DNA of 17,472 nucleotides from Gryganskiella cystojenkinii (lineage: Eukaryota; Mortierellomycota; Mortierellomycetes; Mortierellales; Mortierellaceae). Position 1 is the first letter of the stretch. Every line of letters starts with the position of its first letter. Shown piece after piece: positions 1 through 9,554 of this stretch. Below the pieces are notes generated by a model. The model was not told the origin of the DNA. It saw only the letters and a list, made by a program, of their open reading frames with translations, and ran no database searches. The stretch lies in contig JAAAIG010000132.1 of NCBI GenBank assembly GCA_015852425.1, forward strand, positions 1 through 17,472. The letters run 5' to 3'. The translations under genes were made by a program, and so were the position numbers.

Positions 1-576
1 TTTTTTCGGCCTTAGTGACCATTTGGACGGTCACAGAGATCCTTGTTCCTTTTTTTTTTGGTCGTGGCGACCGTTGACTTTTGAACCACTTTTTGGTTCG
101 CAGTGACTTTTGAACCACTTTTTTGCCTTTTTAGCACAGGATCCGTGTTGCTTCAACCCGCCGCACACCCTCCAGCGAATTGTTTTTGAACTTGGCTTGA
201 ATGAAAAGCACCGACGCCTACCAATCATTTTTTTGCACAAACGCCATTTTTTTTGGTTACCACAACTTTTGCTGGAGACTTGTCCTTGTTTTTTTTGTTT
301 GTTGCGGCCTCTTCCAAGTTGGACAAAAGGACAAACCCCTTTTTCTTCGTTTTATTTTGTATTGAAACAAATGTGGAAAAAAAAAGAAAAGGAAAAAGTT
401 GACACAAAGATGTGTAGTAAATGCAAAAGGGTGAGGGAGGGGAGGTGGATGGTGGGAATGGTATAGTACGAGTATATGCAAAAGGTGATGAAGGTTTAAA
501 AAGAAAAACTATTACATGCTGGATACGTTTTGGTTGTTGTGCTTGCCGCTGTGAAAAAAAATCTTGATGAGCCCTG
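1..576. other. 3' flank of the ENA gene, low complexity
   Basis: No gene is supported here. The stretch is rich in T runs on the plus strand. It holds a 20-bp direct repeat (75-94 and 104-123, offset 29 bp) and a short inverted repeat GTGACC/GGTCAC (15-20 and 29-34). Open frames in it are short, biased towards K, F and S, and look like by-products of the homopolymers. Part of it should be the 3' UTR of the minus-strand ATPase that stops at 577. Confidence 0.6.
351..356 (-). terminator. possible poly(A) signal of the ENA gene
   Basis: On the minus strand these bases read AATAAA, the canonical eukaryotic polyadenylation hexamer, about 220 nt after the ATPase stop codon. The distance is acceptable for a fungal 3' UTR, but the region is T-rich and a chance match is possible. 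Confidence 0.3.
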
Positions 577-3500
577 CTACCTCTGCTTGATGACGGTAGA
601 ACGGGCATTGTTCTCGAACTTGGTCTCGATCGCAGAATCCGTATGGGTCAACTGCAAAGTAAACGTACGCATACGATCCATCTCGGCCTGACCGTTGGCC
701 TCCAACCCGAGGGGCTTCATCAACAAGGTCTTGATCTTCTTGTAAACCTCGGCGAAGGCTATAAAGATCACCAACGCGGCCAAGACCAGACCCCACTCGT
801 AAGTCATCGCAGAGTGCTTGAAGACGTTGTGGTTCAATCCTGGGATGTAAACAACAGGGAAGACCAGCAGTGCTCCGATGACGATACTCATCCACAACAT
901 CTTGTTGTGCTTCAATGTCTTCAAGTTCTTGATCTTCCATCCGCTATCACGTAGCGAACGGCAATTGACGGCATGGGCCAAGATCAAGAAGGTCATGCAG
1001 CAGTAAGCAGTCGCACGGGCACGGAAGACACCCTCACAACTCTCGGACCACTCGGCGTTGCACAAAGTTCCGAGGTTACCATTGTGGAATCCAAAGACGA
1101 CGATGACGAACGAGGCAAACGAGAGCGCACCCATGACCAGACCATAGACAAAAGTGTCAAGTATAACTTCGAACGAGAAGAGACCCTGTTTGGCAGAACG
1201 AGGAGGCTCGCGCATGTTAGACTCTGATGGGGGCTCTAGACCGAGGCCCATAGCGGGAGGCGAAGATGTGATCATGTTCAAGAACAAAATCTCGACCGCA
1301 GACATGGGAAAAACGGCGTGGCGCGACTTGTCCTTGAAAGCCAAACCGACAATCAAGACAACAATCTCGGCCACGTTGGCGGACATGAGATGCTGAACAA
1401 ACTTTTGAATGTTGGCAAACATACGGCGGCCTTCAGCCACGGCCTGGACGATCGTTGCAAAGTTATCGTCGGTCAAGACAATATCAGAAGCCTGCTTGGC
1501 AACATCGGAACCAGACTGACCCATAGCAATACCAACGTTGGCTGCCTTCAGCGAAGGCGAATCGTTGACACCATCACCGGTCATGGTGGCAAAGAGGTTA
1601 CGACGATGAAGTGCAGCAATCATCTTGACCTTGGTATTGGGTGAGCAACGGGCAACGACACGGGGCAATTCCTCAAGACGATCAACCTCGTCATCCTCCA
1701 TGGCATCAAACTGAGCCGCGGTCATGACCAAGGGGTTGTTCTTGACCGAGATATCCTCAGGAATAATGGCACACTCCTTTGCGATCGCAGCAGCAGTCGA
1801 GGGGTGATCACCGGTCAACATGTGGACGCGGATACCGGCCTCGTAACACTGAAGCACAGCAGGACGGGACTCGGCACGAGGAGGGTCATAAATACCAACA
1901 AGACCCAAGAACACCAAGTTGGACTCGACGTCCTCACGCTCCAAGCCATGAACCAGATCGACACCAGGGACAACGGTAAACTTGCGGTAGGCCAAGGTTA
2001 AGACACGGAGTCCCCTCTCCGCCATCTCGTCCATCTTGCTGACGATTCTGTTCTCAAACGCTTCACGATCGCCACCCTTCTCTTCCAATAAGGAGTGCTC
2101 GTTATCGCCGTCTCTCCAGGCAGTGCAGCATCCGAGGACACGCTCGGTTGCTCCCTTCACAAAGATGTAATGAGCGCCAGGGGCTGCGCCAGCCGCGGGA
2201 GCCTCGTATAGAACCGACATGCGCTTGACAGACGAATCGAAAGGAAATTCGGCCACGAGCTTGAAACCTTGCTCAACCAGTTCGGGCTTGGCCAAGCCGG
2301 CCTTGTGGGCCAAAACCTGGAGCGCAATCTCGGTGGGATCTCCAAGAGCGGTCCATTCACCATGGGCTTCAGGGTGCAAGGTACGACGGAGTTCGGCCAT
2401 GTTACACAGAGAAGCAGCCTGAATCGTACGTAAGAAATGGCCCGAACCGGAGCCGTTTGGGACCAGAGTCTCCTCAGGGGTCGACGAGCTATTAGTGTTA
2501 CCGTCCTGAGCGGATTCACCCTGGCGGTAGATCTCACCCTCGGGAATGAATCCTGTTCCGGTCACTCGATAAAAGCCATCGTTGGGGAACCACATGCGGA
2601 CGGCGACCATCTTGGACTGAGTCAAAGTTCCAGTCTATTATAGGCGAACATAGGGTCAAACGTTAAAAACTCTGGTTAATTATACTCAAGGACTGGAAGA
2701 ACAGGGCAACGATCATTTCTTTCGATTCATCCTAAACTAGCTATTGCAAATATGCAATGTCTTACCTTGTCCGAGCAAATGTTGGTAACAGCGCCCAAAC
2801 TCTCCAGGGAAGACAGCCGACGGACGATGGCCTTGAACTCGGCCATACGACTAACACCGAACGCCATAGTCAACGTGACGACGGCAACGAGACCCTCAGG
2901 AATAATAGCAATCGAAACCGAGATCGCATAGATCGCAACCTCATTCGAGTAGTGGAAGGAATGGACACCAAAGACGACAATAACCAGGATAATCGCGGCC
3001 AGGAAGACAAAGTAGGCCATCTTGTTTAAACGTTTTTGCAACGGAGTCTGTTCGTCCCCATCGACGCTCATCAACGAGGTCGCAATCTTGCCGATCTGAG
3101 TTTGCATTCCGGTGTTTGTCACGATACCCTTGGCACGACCCTTGACGACTGTGGTTGAGGCAAAAACCATGTTCAAACGATCACCGAGAGCCTCATCCGC
3201 CTTTTCGATCTGGATCAAGTTCTTTTGAACTGGAAGCGACTCCCCTGTCAAGAGAGCCTCATCCGTTTCGAGGTTAAAGATTTCAAAGAGTCGACAATCG
3301 GCACCGATCACATCACCATCTTCAAAGATCATGATGTCACCGGGGACGGCTTGGTTGTTGGGGATGGTGACACGGGTCTCATCACGGATGACTTGGGCTG
3401 TGGGCGAGGACATGTTACGGAGGGCTTCCATGGTTTGCTCAGCGTTGAACTCTTGCCAGAAACCAATTGCGGCGTTCATGACAATGATGAAAAGAATCAC

Positions 3501-4030
3501 ACTGCCTTCTGCGAAATCTTTGGTGGCGTAAGCGAGGACCTTTTTTTGCCGTTTAAAAAAAAATGACGGAAAGGACAGGCAAAGCATGGATCAAACGCGC
3601 GTAAAAAGAGACAATGGGGCGAGAGAAAAGGATAGACCATGTGTTAGTTCCGAATATCATAGTGTCAAGACGAAAAAGATAGCGATAGCCAAGAACAACA
3701 TGTGGGAGAGTACTTTCAGCTAATCCTCGGGAATAAAAGGTAGCAAAAAACGATCATTGGGCCATTGTTCAGGAATTTTGAGCTTACGGTGGCGATCAGG
3801 AGGACACAGACAAGGACGTTGGCAACCTGTCTCCAGAGGACCTTGTACCATTTGACTCCGCCGTTGCCCTCGAGCTCGTTGTGGCCATACTGCTTGAGTC
3901 TGTTGGTGGCTTCCTCCGAAGAGAGCCCCTCGAAGGTTGAGGTCTCGAGGTGTTTCTCGGTCTGCTCAACCGTGAAGGTGTGGAAGGGTGTCTCTGGATC
4001 GAGGTCAACTGTGGATTGTTTCTTGCCCAT
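577..4030 (-). CDS. ENA1: ENA-type (P2D) Na+/K+-exporting P-type ATPase
   Basis: Plasma-membrane pump that uses ATP to export Na+ or K+, giving salt and alkaline-pH tolerance. Exons on the minus strand are 4030-3788, 3539-2766 and 2634-577; introns are 248 bp and 131 bp, both GT..AG and phase 0. The product is 1024 residues, close to the family length. Visible parts: N-terminal cation-ATPase domain (about 15-65), M1-M2 (about 65-111), PGD at 147, actuator TGES at 179-182, M3-M4 (about 256-309) with PEGL at 295-298, phosphorylation site DKTGT at 338-342 (Asp338; the intron falls exactly between K339 and T340), nucleotide-binding KGA at 499-501, and hinge TGDGVND at 691-697. The TQSKMV context after DKTGTL, the MTAAQFD segment and the M6 stretch ending PPAMGLGLE resemble yeast ENA rather than PMR1 or SERCA pumps. 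The start is the first ATG in frame, in a GGTTATGG context. No broken motif is seen. Ion specificity cannot be read from the sequence. Confidence 0.94.
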
Positions 4031-4299
4031 AACCACTTGAAGAGATTGTTTCTTTTTGGGGGGAGGTATAAAGAGGGGAGGAAGAAATAGAAAAAGGACT
4101 AAAGGACTAAAGGACTTCCGCGTTTTGTTCTCTTTGATGACTCTGTTAGAAGATGAAAAGAGAGGTGTGGTGGCACTTGAAGTCTAGAAAGAGCAGGTAT
4201 GTAGGATGATGAGTGATGAGTATTGATAAAATAGAACCAAAGACAGAAAAAGAAAAAAGAAAAAAAAAGAGAAGTGTCGGGGAGTGGGTGACAGTCCTC

Positions 4300-4305
4300 T
4301 TTATA
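4300..4305 (-). promoter_or_regulatory. TATA-like box of the ENA gene
   Basis: The minus strand reads TATAAA here. It is followed, going towards the gene, by a pyrimidine-rich tract (about 4275-4240 on the coding strand), the typical fungal arrangement of TATA box and start-site region. It lies 270 nt upstream of the ATG, implying a leader of over 200 nt. It is a motif match only. Confidence 0.35.
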
Positions 4306-4606
4306 CTTGTGTGAACACGGTCATCCTGTTCTGGGTCTGGTCCAGTCTGCTTTGCTCCCCGCCAACCTCGCCGTTATTATTTTTTTAAAATAAACTTCAA
4401 TTCAAAAAAGCACAACCCTTTTCCGCTGTCTGATCCAATACACACGGCTCAGCTTGAACTCTATTTCGCCTGTTTTTTTTTTTTCTGACTATACTTTTTT
4501 TTCGAATGGTCGCCATTTTCATGGGCAGTAGAGAGTGTCGAACCGATGGCAATTCTAGTCTTCATGCTTTGATCTGTCATCGGTGTTTTTTGTTGGTAAA
4601 GGGACC

Positions 4607-4669
4607 ATGTCTCACTTCTTCGAGGGTCACCACCATCAGGCCACAGCTGTCTATCAGGCATCATCCTGA
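4607..4669 (+). CDS. doubtful 20-residue histidine-rich ORF
   Basis: A short ORF starting ATGTCTCAC and ending TGA codes for 20 residues including three consecutive His. Its codons are mostly C- or G-ending like the real genes nearby, and an AATAAA hexamer follows 50 nt after the stop (4720-4725). That arrangement could mark a small plus-strand transcript diverging from ENA. No family is recognised. It could equally be a chance ORF, or the last exon of a gene whose upstream exons are not recognisable. Confidence 0.15.
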   Translation: MSHFFEGHHHQATAVYQASS

Positions 4670-4719
4670 GCCGTTCGTTGCTCTCGTTCCACATCTCACC
4701 TTTTCTTTTACTTTATTGA

Positions 4720-4725
4720 AATAAA
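4720..4725 (+). terminator. possible plus-strand poly(A) signal
   Basis: AATAAA follows the 20-residue ORF and is itself followed by a T/A-rich stretch. It is the only canonical hexamer close to a possible plus-strand transcript in this part of the spacer. AT-rich sequence yields such matches by chance. Confidence 0.2.
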
Positions 4726-6130
4726 AATGCGCTGTTTAATATTTTATATATCTTTGTTTTGAGGCACAGCGACACATCACATTCAAAGTCAAAATTCATA
4801 ATTTTTCCCACAAAATGCGGTCCTTGTTGTCTTATGAAAAGTCTCGGTCATCCAGAAGAGAACCGAGTTTGTAAGAAAAACTAGTGACAAGAAAGAAGAA
4901 ACAATCAAAAATGAACGTCAAGAGCAGAAAAAAGACCCAAAAGTCTGTCAAAAGAAGAAAACGAGGGAATATTGTCCAACTGACAAGTTTTTCCTCTCTT
5001 CCCTGAAAAAAAAATGCCTCATTCCTTCTTTTGGGATGTAACGATCAAAAAAAAACTCTTACAAATAAGGATGCTTCGATCCGAATGCAAGGGCATCCAC
5101 ATGGCAAAAAGAACAATATAAAAAGAGGAAAAACAACACTGGCTGTTGAACCAACTGCTTCGCTCTCAGGGACAGGGGCGGGGGTCAAAGGGAGAGAATC
5201 TCGATCACCTACTTTGAACTTTTTGTTTTCCAATAACCAAGACAGGCAGTTGTTACCTCAAGCATTCGATATCCCTCGATTCTGCTATATCATTCCAAAA
5301 ACTTAGTTGTTCAGAGAAGAGTGTGGACCGGCACTACAACAAATCCCAAACCCCCCCTCAATCTCAACAGTGACATGACAATGGGCCATCAATGTGGTCA
5401 ACATCGGCAGCGATGGAGAGGAGATGGCGATGGTGGTTTGTGCCCATGAACTCAAAGATCAGTAGGGGTATCTTTGCAGTTTCCGCAGTCAGGAATTGAC
5501 AAATAAGGGTTCGAGAAAACATAAAACAAAACATTAAGATGAGTATCATCGTGATCCTGATGGAAAAAGGCGAAGAGCAGAACTGAGGCTCATGACGTGA
5601 ATATTCTTGCTCGGCAACCTCATTAAAACCGTTCCAGACACTTTTCTTTGTTTATCATGGGTAAGCAAGATCGCGCCCGTATATGATGGTGTGCGTGTGT
5701 CATCATGTAGCAAAAAAAAAAATTGAAAGTGCGAAAGTGATGGAAAATAGAAGGAATAGGGGTTGCAGTCTTTTGCAGAAAGTGGGGACGGCACAGGTCT
5801 TGTGGATGAATCTGTATGGTGCAGAGAGAGACCGATGATGCTCCAAGGCTGTTAAATTTTTTTGTCTTTGTTTGAATCTAGTGTCTGTGTGTGCTGTTTG
5901 TGCGATACGGAATAGAGGGCAAGGCGAAAGGTAAAAAGGGGAGAAAGGGAGAGGGGCACGGCAACGATACGGGATTTTCTTCTTCCATTGCAAAAAAAAA
6001 TGAAAAAAGAAAAAAGAAAGGAAGAAAGAGTAAAAAAATAATTTGAGCAAAATCCGAGAATTGAATCGCTCGAAGGGATGCACAATAAGCCCAGCGGTGG
6101 GTAACCTCTAGAATTCGAGGACCAAAATGC

Positions 6131-6140
6131 CCAAATTTGG
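6131..6140. promoter_or_regulatory. CArG-box-like palindrome
   Basis: CCAAATTTGG is a perfect palindrome matching the CC(A/T)6GG consensus bound by MADS-box factors (SRF; Mcm1 in yeasts). It is in noncoding sequence, about 670 bp past the 3' end of the F-box gene and about 2.1 kb upstream of the ENA start, so no target gene is obvious. Confidence 0.2.
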
Positions 6141-6799
6141 ACAAGGTTTACACGTACATATCAGCCCTTGTTCTCCTTCGTGTACGTAGAGCTAAACACG
6201 TTGGCGCGAAAGAGATCATCTTTCCTTCCCGACCTTCCATTTTTGCCCGTTGCTTCGTCAACATTTAAACTCTCCGAGAAAAGACAAAGAGGAATAAAGC
6301 GGCTAGCCTAACAGATTGCAGGACCACCCTCGCGTGCACACGTTCGTCACTCTCGTTCACTCAAATTACACGACAACGCCACAGTCTTAAAAAGCTGAGC
6401 TTTACCCAGAGTTATGGTGATTTTTTTCCCTTTTCTTTCAATATTTGGAGAGGTATCCTATTCGTTATCAAATGAACGATAGATGAAAAAGAGTAAGGGC
6501 AGAGAGCGAAAAAAACGTTTTCTGTAGTCCTGTGCTGGCTCAAACCAATCGAACTGAACGTTCTTGTGCACTAGTCCTTCCATTTCTTGTTGCAACGTGC
6601 TTAAGACGTTGGACTTGAAAGCACTCTTTTTTTTGCCCCCCTTCCATAAAGAATTTCCCGCAAGTGAAAGGAATGGAGAAAAGAAAATAGAAGCAAACTA
6701 CAGTAACTGGATAAACAGAGAAATAGCGCCACCAATATGCATGGCGATCAACGACGGATAGACAAGCTATTTTTTACTGCCTTCTTTTTTCCGTTCTTC

Positions 6800-8368
6800 T
6801 TATTCATTCAGGCTCAGTTCCTTGAGTCGATCATCCAGTTCTCGCTTGCAATGTTTTTCCAATCGCGGCCAATTCTCGAGCATCCACTCGACCTCTTCCT
6901 CTCCGGACCGGGTCACGTTCTCGTCCACGACTCTTAACTGTCTTAAACTCTTCAACTCAGCCAAACCCCCTTCCTTCAACGAGAGTCGGACCAACGACCC
7001 ACTTTGCTCGTCCTGAGGCACGAACCGGGTCAAGATCTCCAGCTTGGTCAACCGTTTCAGTTGCGACCAAAAGATCAGGGACCGTCGTTGTTGCTCCTGT
7101 TCATGACGATGCCGTTGTTCCTGGACTGAGATCCATCTCGGTAGGAAAGGAAAGAAGTTCGATCGAGTTGGAGGGGTCGACTCGATCTTGAACCCCAGCT
7201 GAAGTTCTTTTAATCCAAGACAGACCCACGGCAAGGGATCCTCATGGATATCCGTATCCCTCAAAGACTCAGCTCGAAAAATCTCCAGCTGAGGCATTGA
7301 ACACAACATCTCCTGGACGGCCTTCCCCAGTAACTGCCGACACCCATCCAGAGACAATTCTCGGATCGACAAACAATGAGCGGATTCATGCACGTTTCTA
7401 AAGATTTCCCAGGACCTTCTGTTGAACCGTGTTGAGCTCAGGTCGATTTTGAAGAGGCGTCCAGGTTCAATCAGGTCCAAGATCCTTCCCAGTTGTTGGT
7501 TTCGAAAGCCATGAATCTTTGATAACGACAGTTCCTCGAGGCGTCGACACGCCTGTCCGGACTCCATAACCTCGGCGAGTCTTTGCATTGGGGTATCGAA
7601 CTGGTAATGAACCTGCCAGGTCAATCGACGAAGGTCTGGGCATTGTCGCAAAATCCAGAGGTGAACTTCGCTAGAGAAGATACTGTGTTGGGTCATTACA
7701 AGTTCCTGGATCCGATTGGGGCCTTTTGAAGCAGGCCAATCCTTGGTGTCGATATGGACATCGAGATAGTTAAGAGGCTGCAAGTTTGGGTATCCCTGTA
7801 GCCCTGTAATTGAGACGAACAAGAGTCGAGACCAGAGACGTTCAAACATTGAGATCCATGGTTCGGGTTGCCCGATTTGCAATCGGCTGACACAATTCAA
7901 TCGTTCGAGGTTTGGACAGTCCGCAAGGGCTTCGAGGACATTGCTGGTGGTGACATCTCCCAGGGTCACTTCCTTGAGGGTTTTTTGGTGTTGTCGAATC
8001 ATTTTTACTTGAGAAGCATGGTCCAGTAAGCTGTCGTCTCGATGAGCCTGAAAGATGCTCAGGCTGACGAGGTTCGGACAGACGAGAAGGGCACCGAGTT
8101 CATCGATCGAGGATCCCCAATAGAGAGAAAGTTTTCGGATCCAAGCCTGATGTTTCTGAGCTTTGGAGAGAGAAGGTTCGATTGCTGAGTTGTGTGGGAA
8201 GAGGCATGTGTCAAACCACAAAAATGGTACTAGAGAATCATGCCAGACATGAGACACGCGAAGACAACTGGTTAAATGAGACCGCGTCAGGTAAGGGCCG
8301 CAGCTGTAGATGATTTCTGGTAGGCTCAGGGGATTGAGTTTGTCATTTTCTCTCTGAGTAACATTCAT
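6800..8368 (-). CDS. F-box / leucine-rich-repeat protein A
   Basis: Single-exon gene of 522 residues. Residues 12-51 (NPLSLPEII ... VSHVWHDSLVPFLW) have the shape of an F-box: the LPEI start, a central L..C..VSHVWH and the closing PFLW. The remainder is a series of degenerate leucine-rich repeats with CPNL, CPDL and L..L.L patterns. By family knowledge the F-box binds Skp1 and the repeats choose substrates for an SCF ubiquitin ligase; the substrate is unknown. The start is ATG at 8368 (AAGATGAATG). The protein aligns along its whole length with the minus-strand gene at 10351-12084, sharing GPNRIQ.L.M, FERLWSRL and a C-terminal SGEEE..WM.ENWP.LE block, so the two are tandem paralogues. It lacks the acidic insertion of the other copy and carries instead a Q/R/H-rich loop (RHRHEQEQQRR). 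Confidence 0.9.
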   Translation of the reverse strand: MNVTQRENDKLNPLSLPEIIYSCGPYLTRSHLTSCLRVSHVWHDSLVPFLWFDTCLFPHNSAIEPSLSKAQKHQAWIRKLSLYWGSSIDELGALLVCPNLVSLSIFQAHRDDSLLDHASQVKMIRQHQKTLKEVTLGDVTTSNVLEALADCPNLERLNCVSRLQIGQPEPWISMFERLWSRLLFVSITGLQGYPNLQPLNYLDVHIDTKDWPASKGPNRIQELVMTQHSIFSSEVHLWILRQCPDLRRLTWQVHYQFDTPMQRLAEVMESGQACRRLEELSLSKIHGFRNQQLGRILDLIEPGRLFKIDLSSTRFNRRSWEIFRNVHESAHCLSIRELSLDGCRQLLGKAVQEMLCSMPQLEIFRAESLRDTDIHEDPLPWVCLGLKELQLGFKIESTPPTRSNFFPFLPRWISVQEQRHRHEQEQQRRSLIFWSQLKRLTKLEILTRFVPQDEQSGSLVRLSLKEGGLAELKSLRQLRVVDENVTRSGEEEVEWMLENWPRLEKHCKRELDDRLKELSLNE

Positions 8369-8445
8369 CTTTGTTCAAATGGCGTGGTATCCTTGGTTCT
8401 AAGTAGAAGAAGATGGGAGAGAGGAATGAGGCTGGGCTGGGCATG

Positions 8446-8562
8446 GTAAGTGCTTTGGACAACGTGTCAAACTCGTGCGGCAAGAGCACACTCGTGTCTT
8501 AACTAATGAAAAAAGACGGTCACAGGAGCGCGCCTTCAATTGTCTTTCCTCATTTTTTTCAG
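8446..8562 (+). other. probable intron in the leader of the 108-residue ORF
   Basis: The 117-bp segment begins GTAAGTG, contains TTAACTAAT (8499-8507, branch-point-like) and ends in TTTTTTTCAG. This is as good a fungal intron as those in the ENA and Pil1 genes. It lies in the plus-strand leader of the ORF at 8612. An ATG at 8413, just before the donor, would read through the splice for 36 codons and stop at 8640, overlapping the main start in another frame. A second small ORF (8582-8599) also precedes it. The transcript would start inside the 243-bp divergent spacer next to F-box gene A. Confidence 0.5.
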
Positions 8563-8611
8563 GCCGCCAATCCTCACTCCCATGTTAACCTTCTTCTAAG
8601 TCGAAAACATC

Positions 8612-8938
8612 ATGGCACCTACAATTATATTCTTCTTTGAGAAACCAGCATCTGCAGATTTTATGGAGATTCTGGAATCCATAGCAGGTTTTAATCGCAT
8701 ATACCTCCAAGGAGCATATGACAATGTTGTACATAATAATACAAGGGACGTTGCACCCTTTGTATTTGTATATGACGGCACCATAGAGCAAGACGAAGAA
8801 AGTATTTTATGTAGACGAGGGGATCGGAGCATGTTGGTAGGGGAATCTGGTTTGGAACACTGTATCGTAAACCTCCTCGTGGGTAACAAGACGTTCGATG
8901 AATTAGATACGGATTACGAAGGATTTGTTTGCCAGTAA
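8612..8938 (+). CDS. hypothetical 108-residue protein, unusual composition
   Basis: Intact ORF with a good start context (ACATCATGG, A at -3 and G at +4) and an in-frame stop upstream at 8597-8599 that fixes this start in any unspliced reading. No family is recognised. The pattern alternates strand-like and helix-like segments: a hydrophobic TIIFFF near the N-terminus, a helix-like ADFMEILESIAGF, RIYLQ, then PFVFVYDG and a helix-like ESGLEHCIVNLL. That order recalls a small thioredoxin/glutaredoxin-like fold, but the CxxC active site is absent (KPASAD sits in its place), so this is only a guess. The product is acidic with two Cys. Codons such as ATA, GTA, TTA and AAT are common, whereas the neighbouring genes prefer C-ending codons. 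This suggests recent acquisition, relaxed selection or a chance ORF. Confidence 0.5.
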   Translation: MAPTIIFFFEKPASADFMEILESIAGFNRIYLQGAYDNVVHNNTRDVAPFVFVYDGTIEQDEESILCRRGDRSMLVGESGLEHCIVNLLVGNKTFDELDTDYEGFVCQ

Positions 8939-9235
8939 CCAAACGTCTTTCTCAGGTATTTTTTAAAATCTTAACCTTCTGCAATATTCACCATCAAATC
9001 CTCCTTATCCTTGTCGCACCCATTCACCTTTTACCTTTTTCGCTCCCATGATAGTTTCATGAATCCTGTTCAAGACTATTTTCATTCGTCAATCGACATT
9101 GCTACAAGTCCCGGACAACAGGTGGTGCTAGCTGCCCAAGCTCTACCTCCCCCCCCCCTCTCCCTCTCCCCACCTTACTCTCGGCATCACCCTTTCCTCC
9201 AGCTTGCCATCTTATCATTCCCGACCCTAGATACA

Positions 9236-9457
9236 ATGCCCGCTCTACGTAATACCATCTTGGTCTTGCTGGCCTTTTTGGCAAGTGCGACTCTCGCTAC
9301 AGCCTGGGGGAACGAGTTCTTGAAGAATTGTGACAAGGTGTGCGAACCCAACACTGCCTGCCGCGACAAACTTTGTCGCCGGCATAACCTTACCAAACCT
9401 GCAGTTCGGACCAAAGGGACCCTCGAAATATTACAAGTCCATGGCGTTCGTGATTAA
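9236..9457 (+). CDS. small secreted cysteine-containing protein
   Basis: The ATG at 9236 follows a strongly pyrimidine-rich leader and opens a classical signal peptide: MPALRN, a hydrophobic core (TILVLLAFLASATLATA), and likely cleavage near residue 23. Read unspliced, the precursor is 73 residues and the mature part about 50, with Cys at 32, 36, 42 and 47 (C-x3-C-x5-C-x4-C), then a basic tail. An alternative model removes a 67-bp intron (9338-9404: GTGTGC..CTGCAG) after codon 34 and continues in another frame to a stop at 9549-9551. That gives an 82-residue precursor with a different set of Cys. Either product would be exported; its function is unknown. Small secreted cysteine-containing proteins of fungi include effectors, cell-wall and antimicrobial proteins, and nothing here decides among them. 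The upstream in-frame ATG at 9011 is less likely because it would bury the signal peptide. Confidence 0.55.
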   Translation: MPALRNTILVLLAFLASATLATAWGNEFLKNCDKVCEPNTACRDKLCRRHNLTKPAVRTKGTLEILQVHGVRD

Positions 9458-9554
9458 CGATTGCGTTCTCTGTAACCATGTACCCGAAAAACGCCACTCA
9501 TGTTGGATTACCACAAGTTTAACTCATGTTCTAGAACAGCCATATGTATAAACT

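Larger units (their letters stand above)
4031..6799. other. 2.8 kb spacer between ENA and F-box gene A
   Basis: No convincing protein gene, tRNA or rRNA was seen on either strand. The segment holds the leader and promoter of the minus-strand ATPase at its left end and the 3' flank of the minus-strand F-box gene at its right end. Open frames here are short, start in homopolymers and are rich in F, S, K and L. Spliced genes made of small exons, or a noncoding transcript, cannot be excluded by eye. Confidence 0.5.

Noticed and set aside
110..466. Plus-strand open frame of 118 codons near the left end
   Set aside because: Low-complexity F, C, H and K content from homopolymers, no recognisable domain, and it overlaps the likely ENA 3' UTR.
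643..2643. Several plus-strand open frames of 65-108 codons
   Set aside because: They are antisense shadows of ENA exon 3, whose minus-strand frame carries every P-type ATPase motif.
6100..6123. Possible hairpin GGT-AA-CCTC ... GAGG-ACC
   Set aside because: Stem of four pairs plus three after a bulge around an 8-base loop; too weak to call a structured RNA, and it does not fit a tRNA.
5703..6144. Overlapping minus-strand frames with hydrophobic Phe/Leu runs that resemble membrane segments
   Set aside because: The hydrophobic runs come from A/T homopolymers read in several frames at once; no start context, domain or splice pattern supports a gene.
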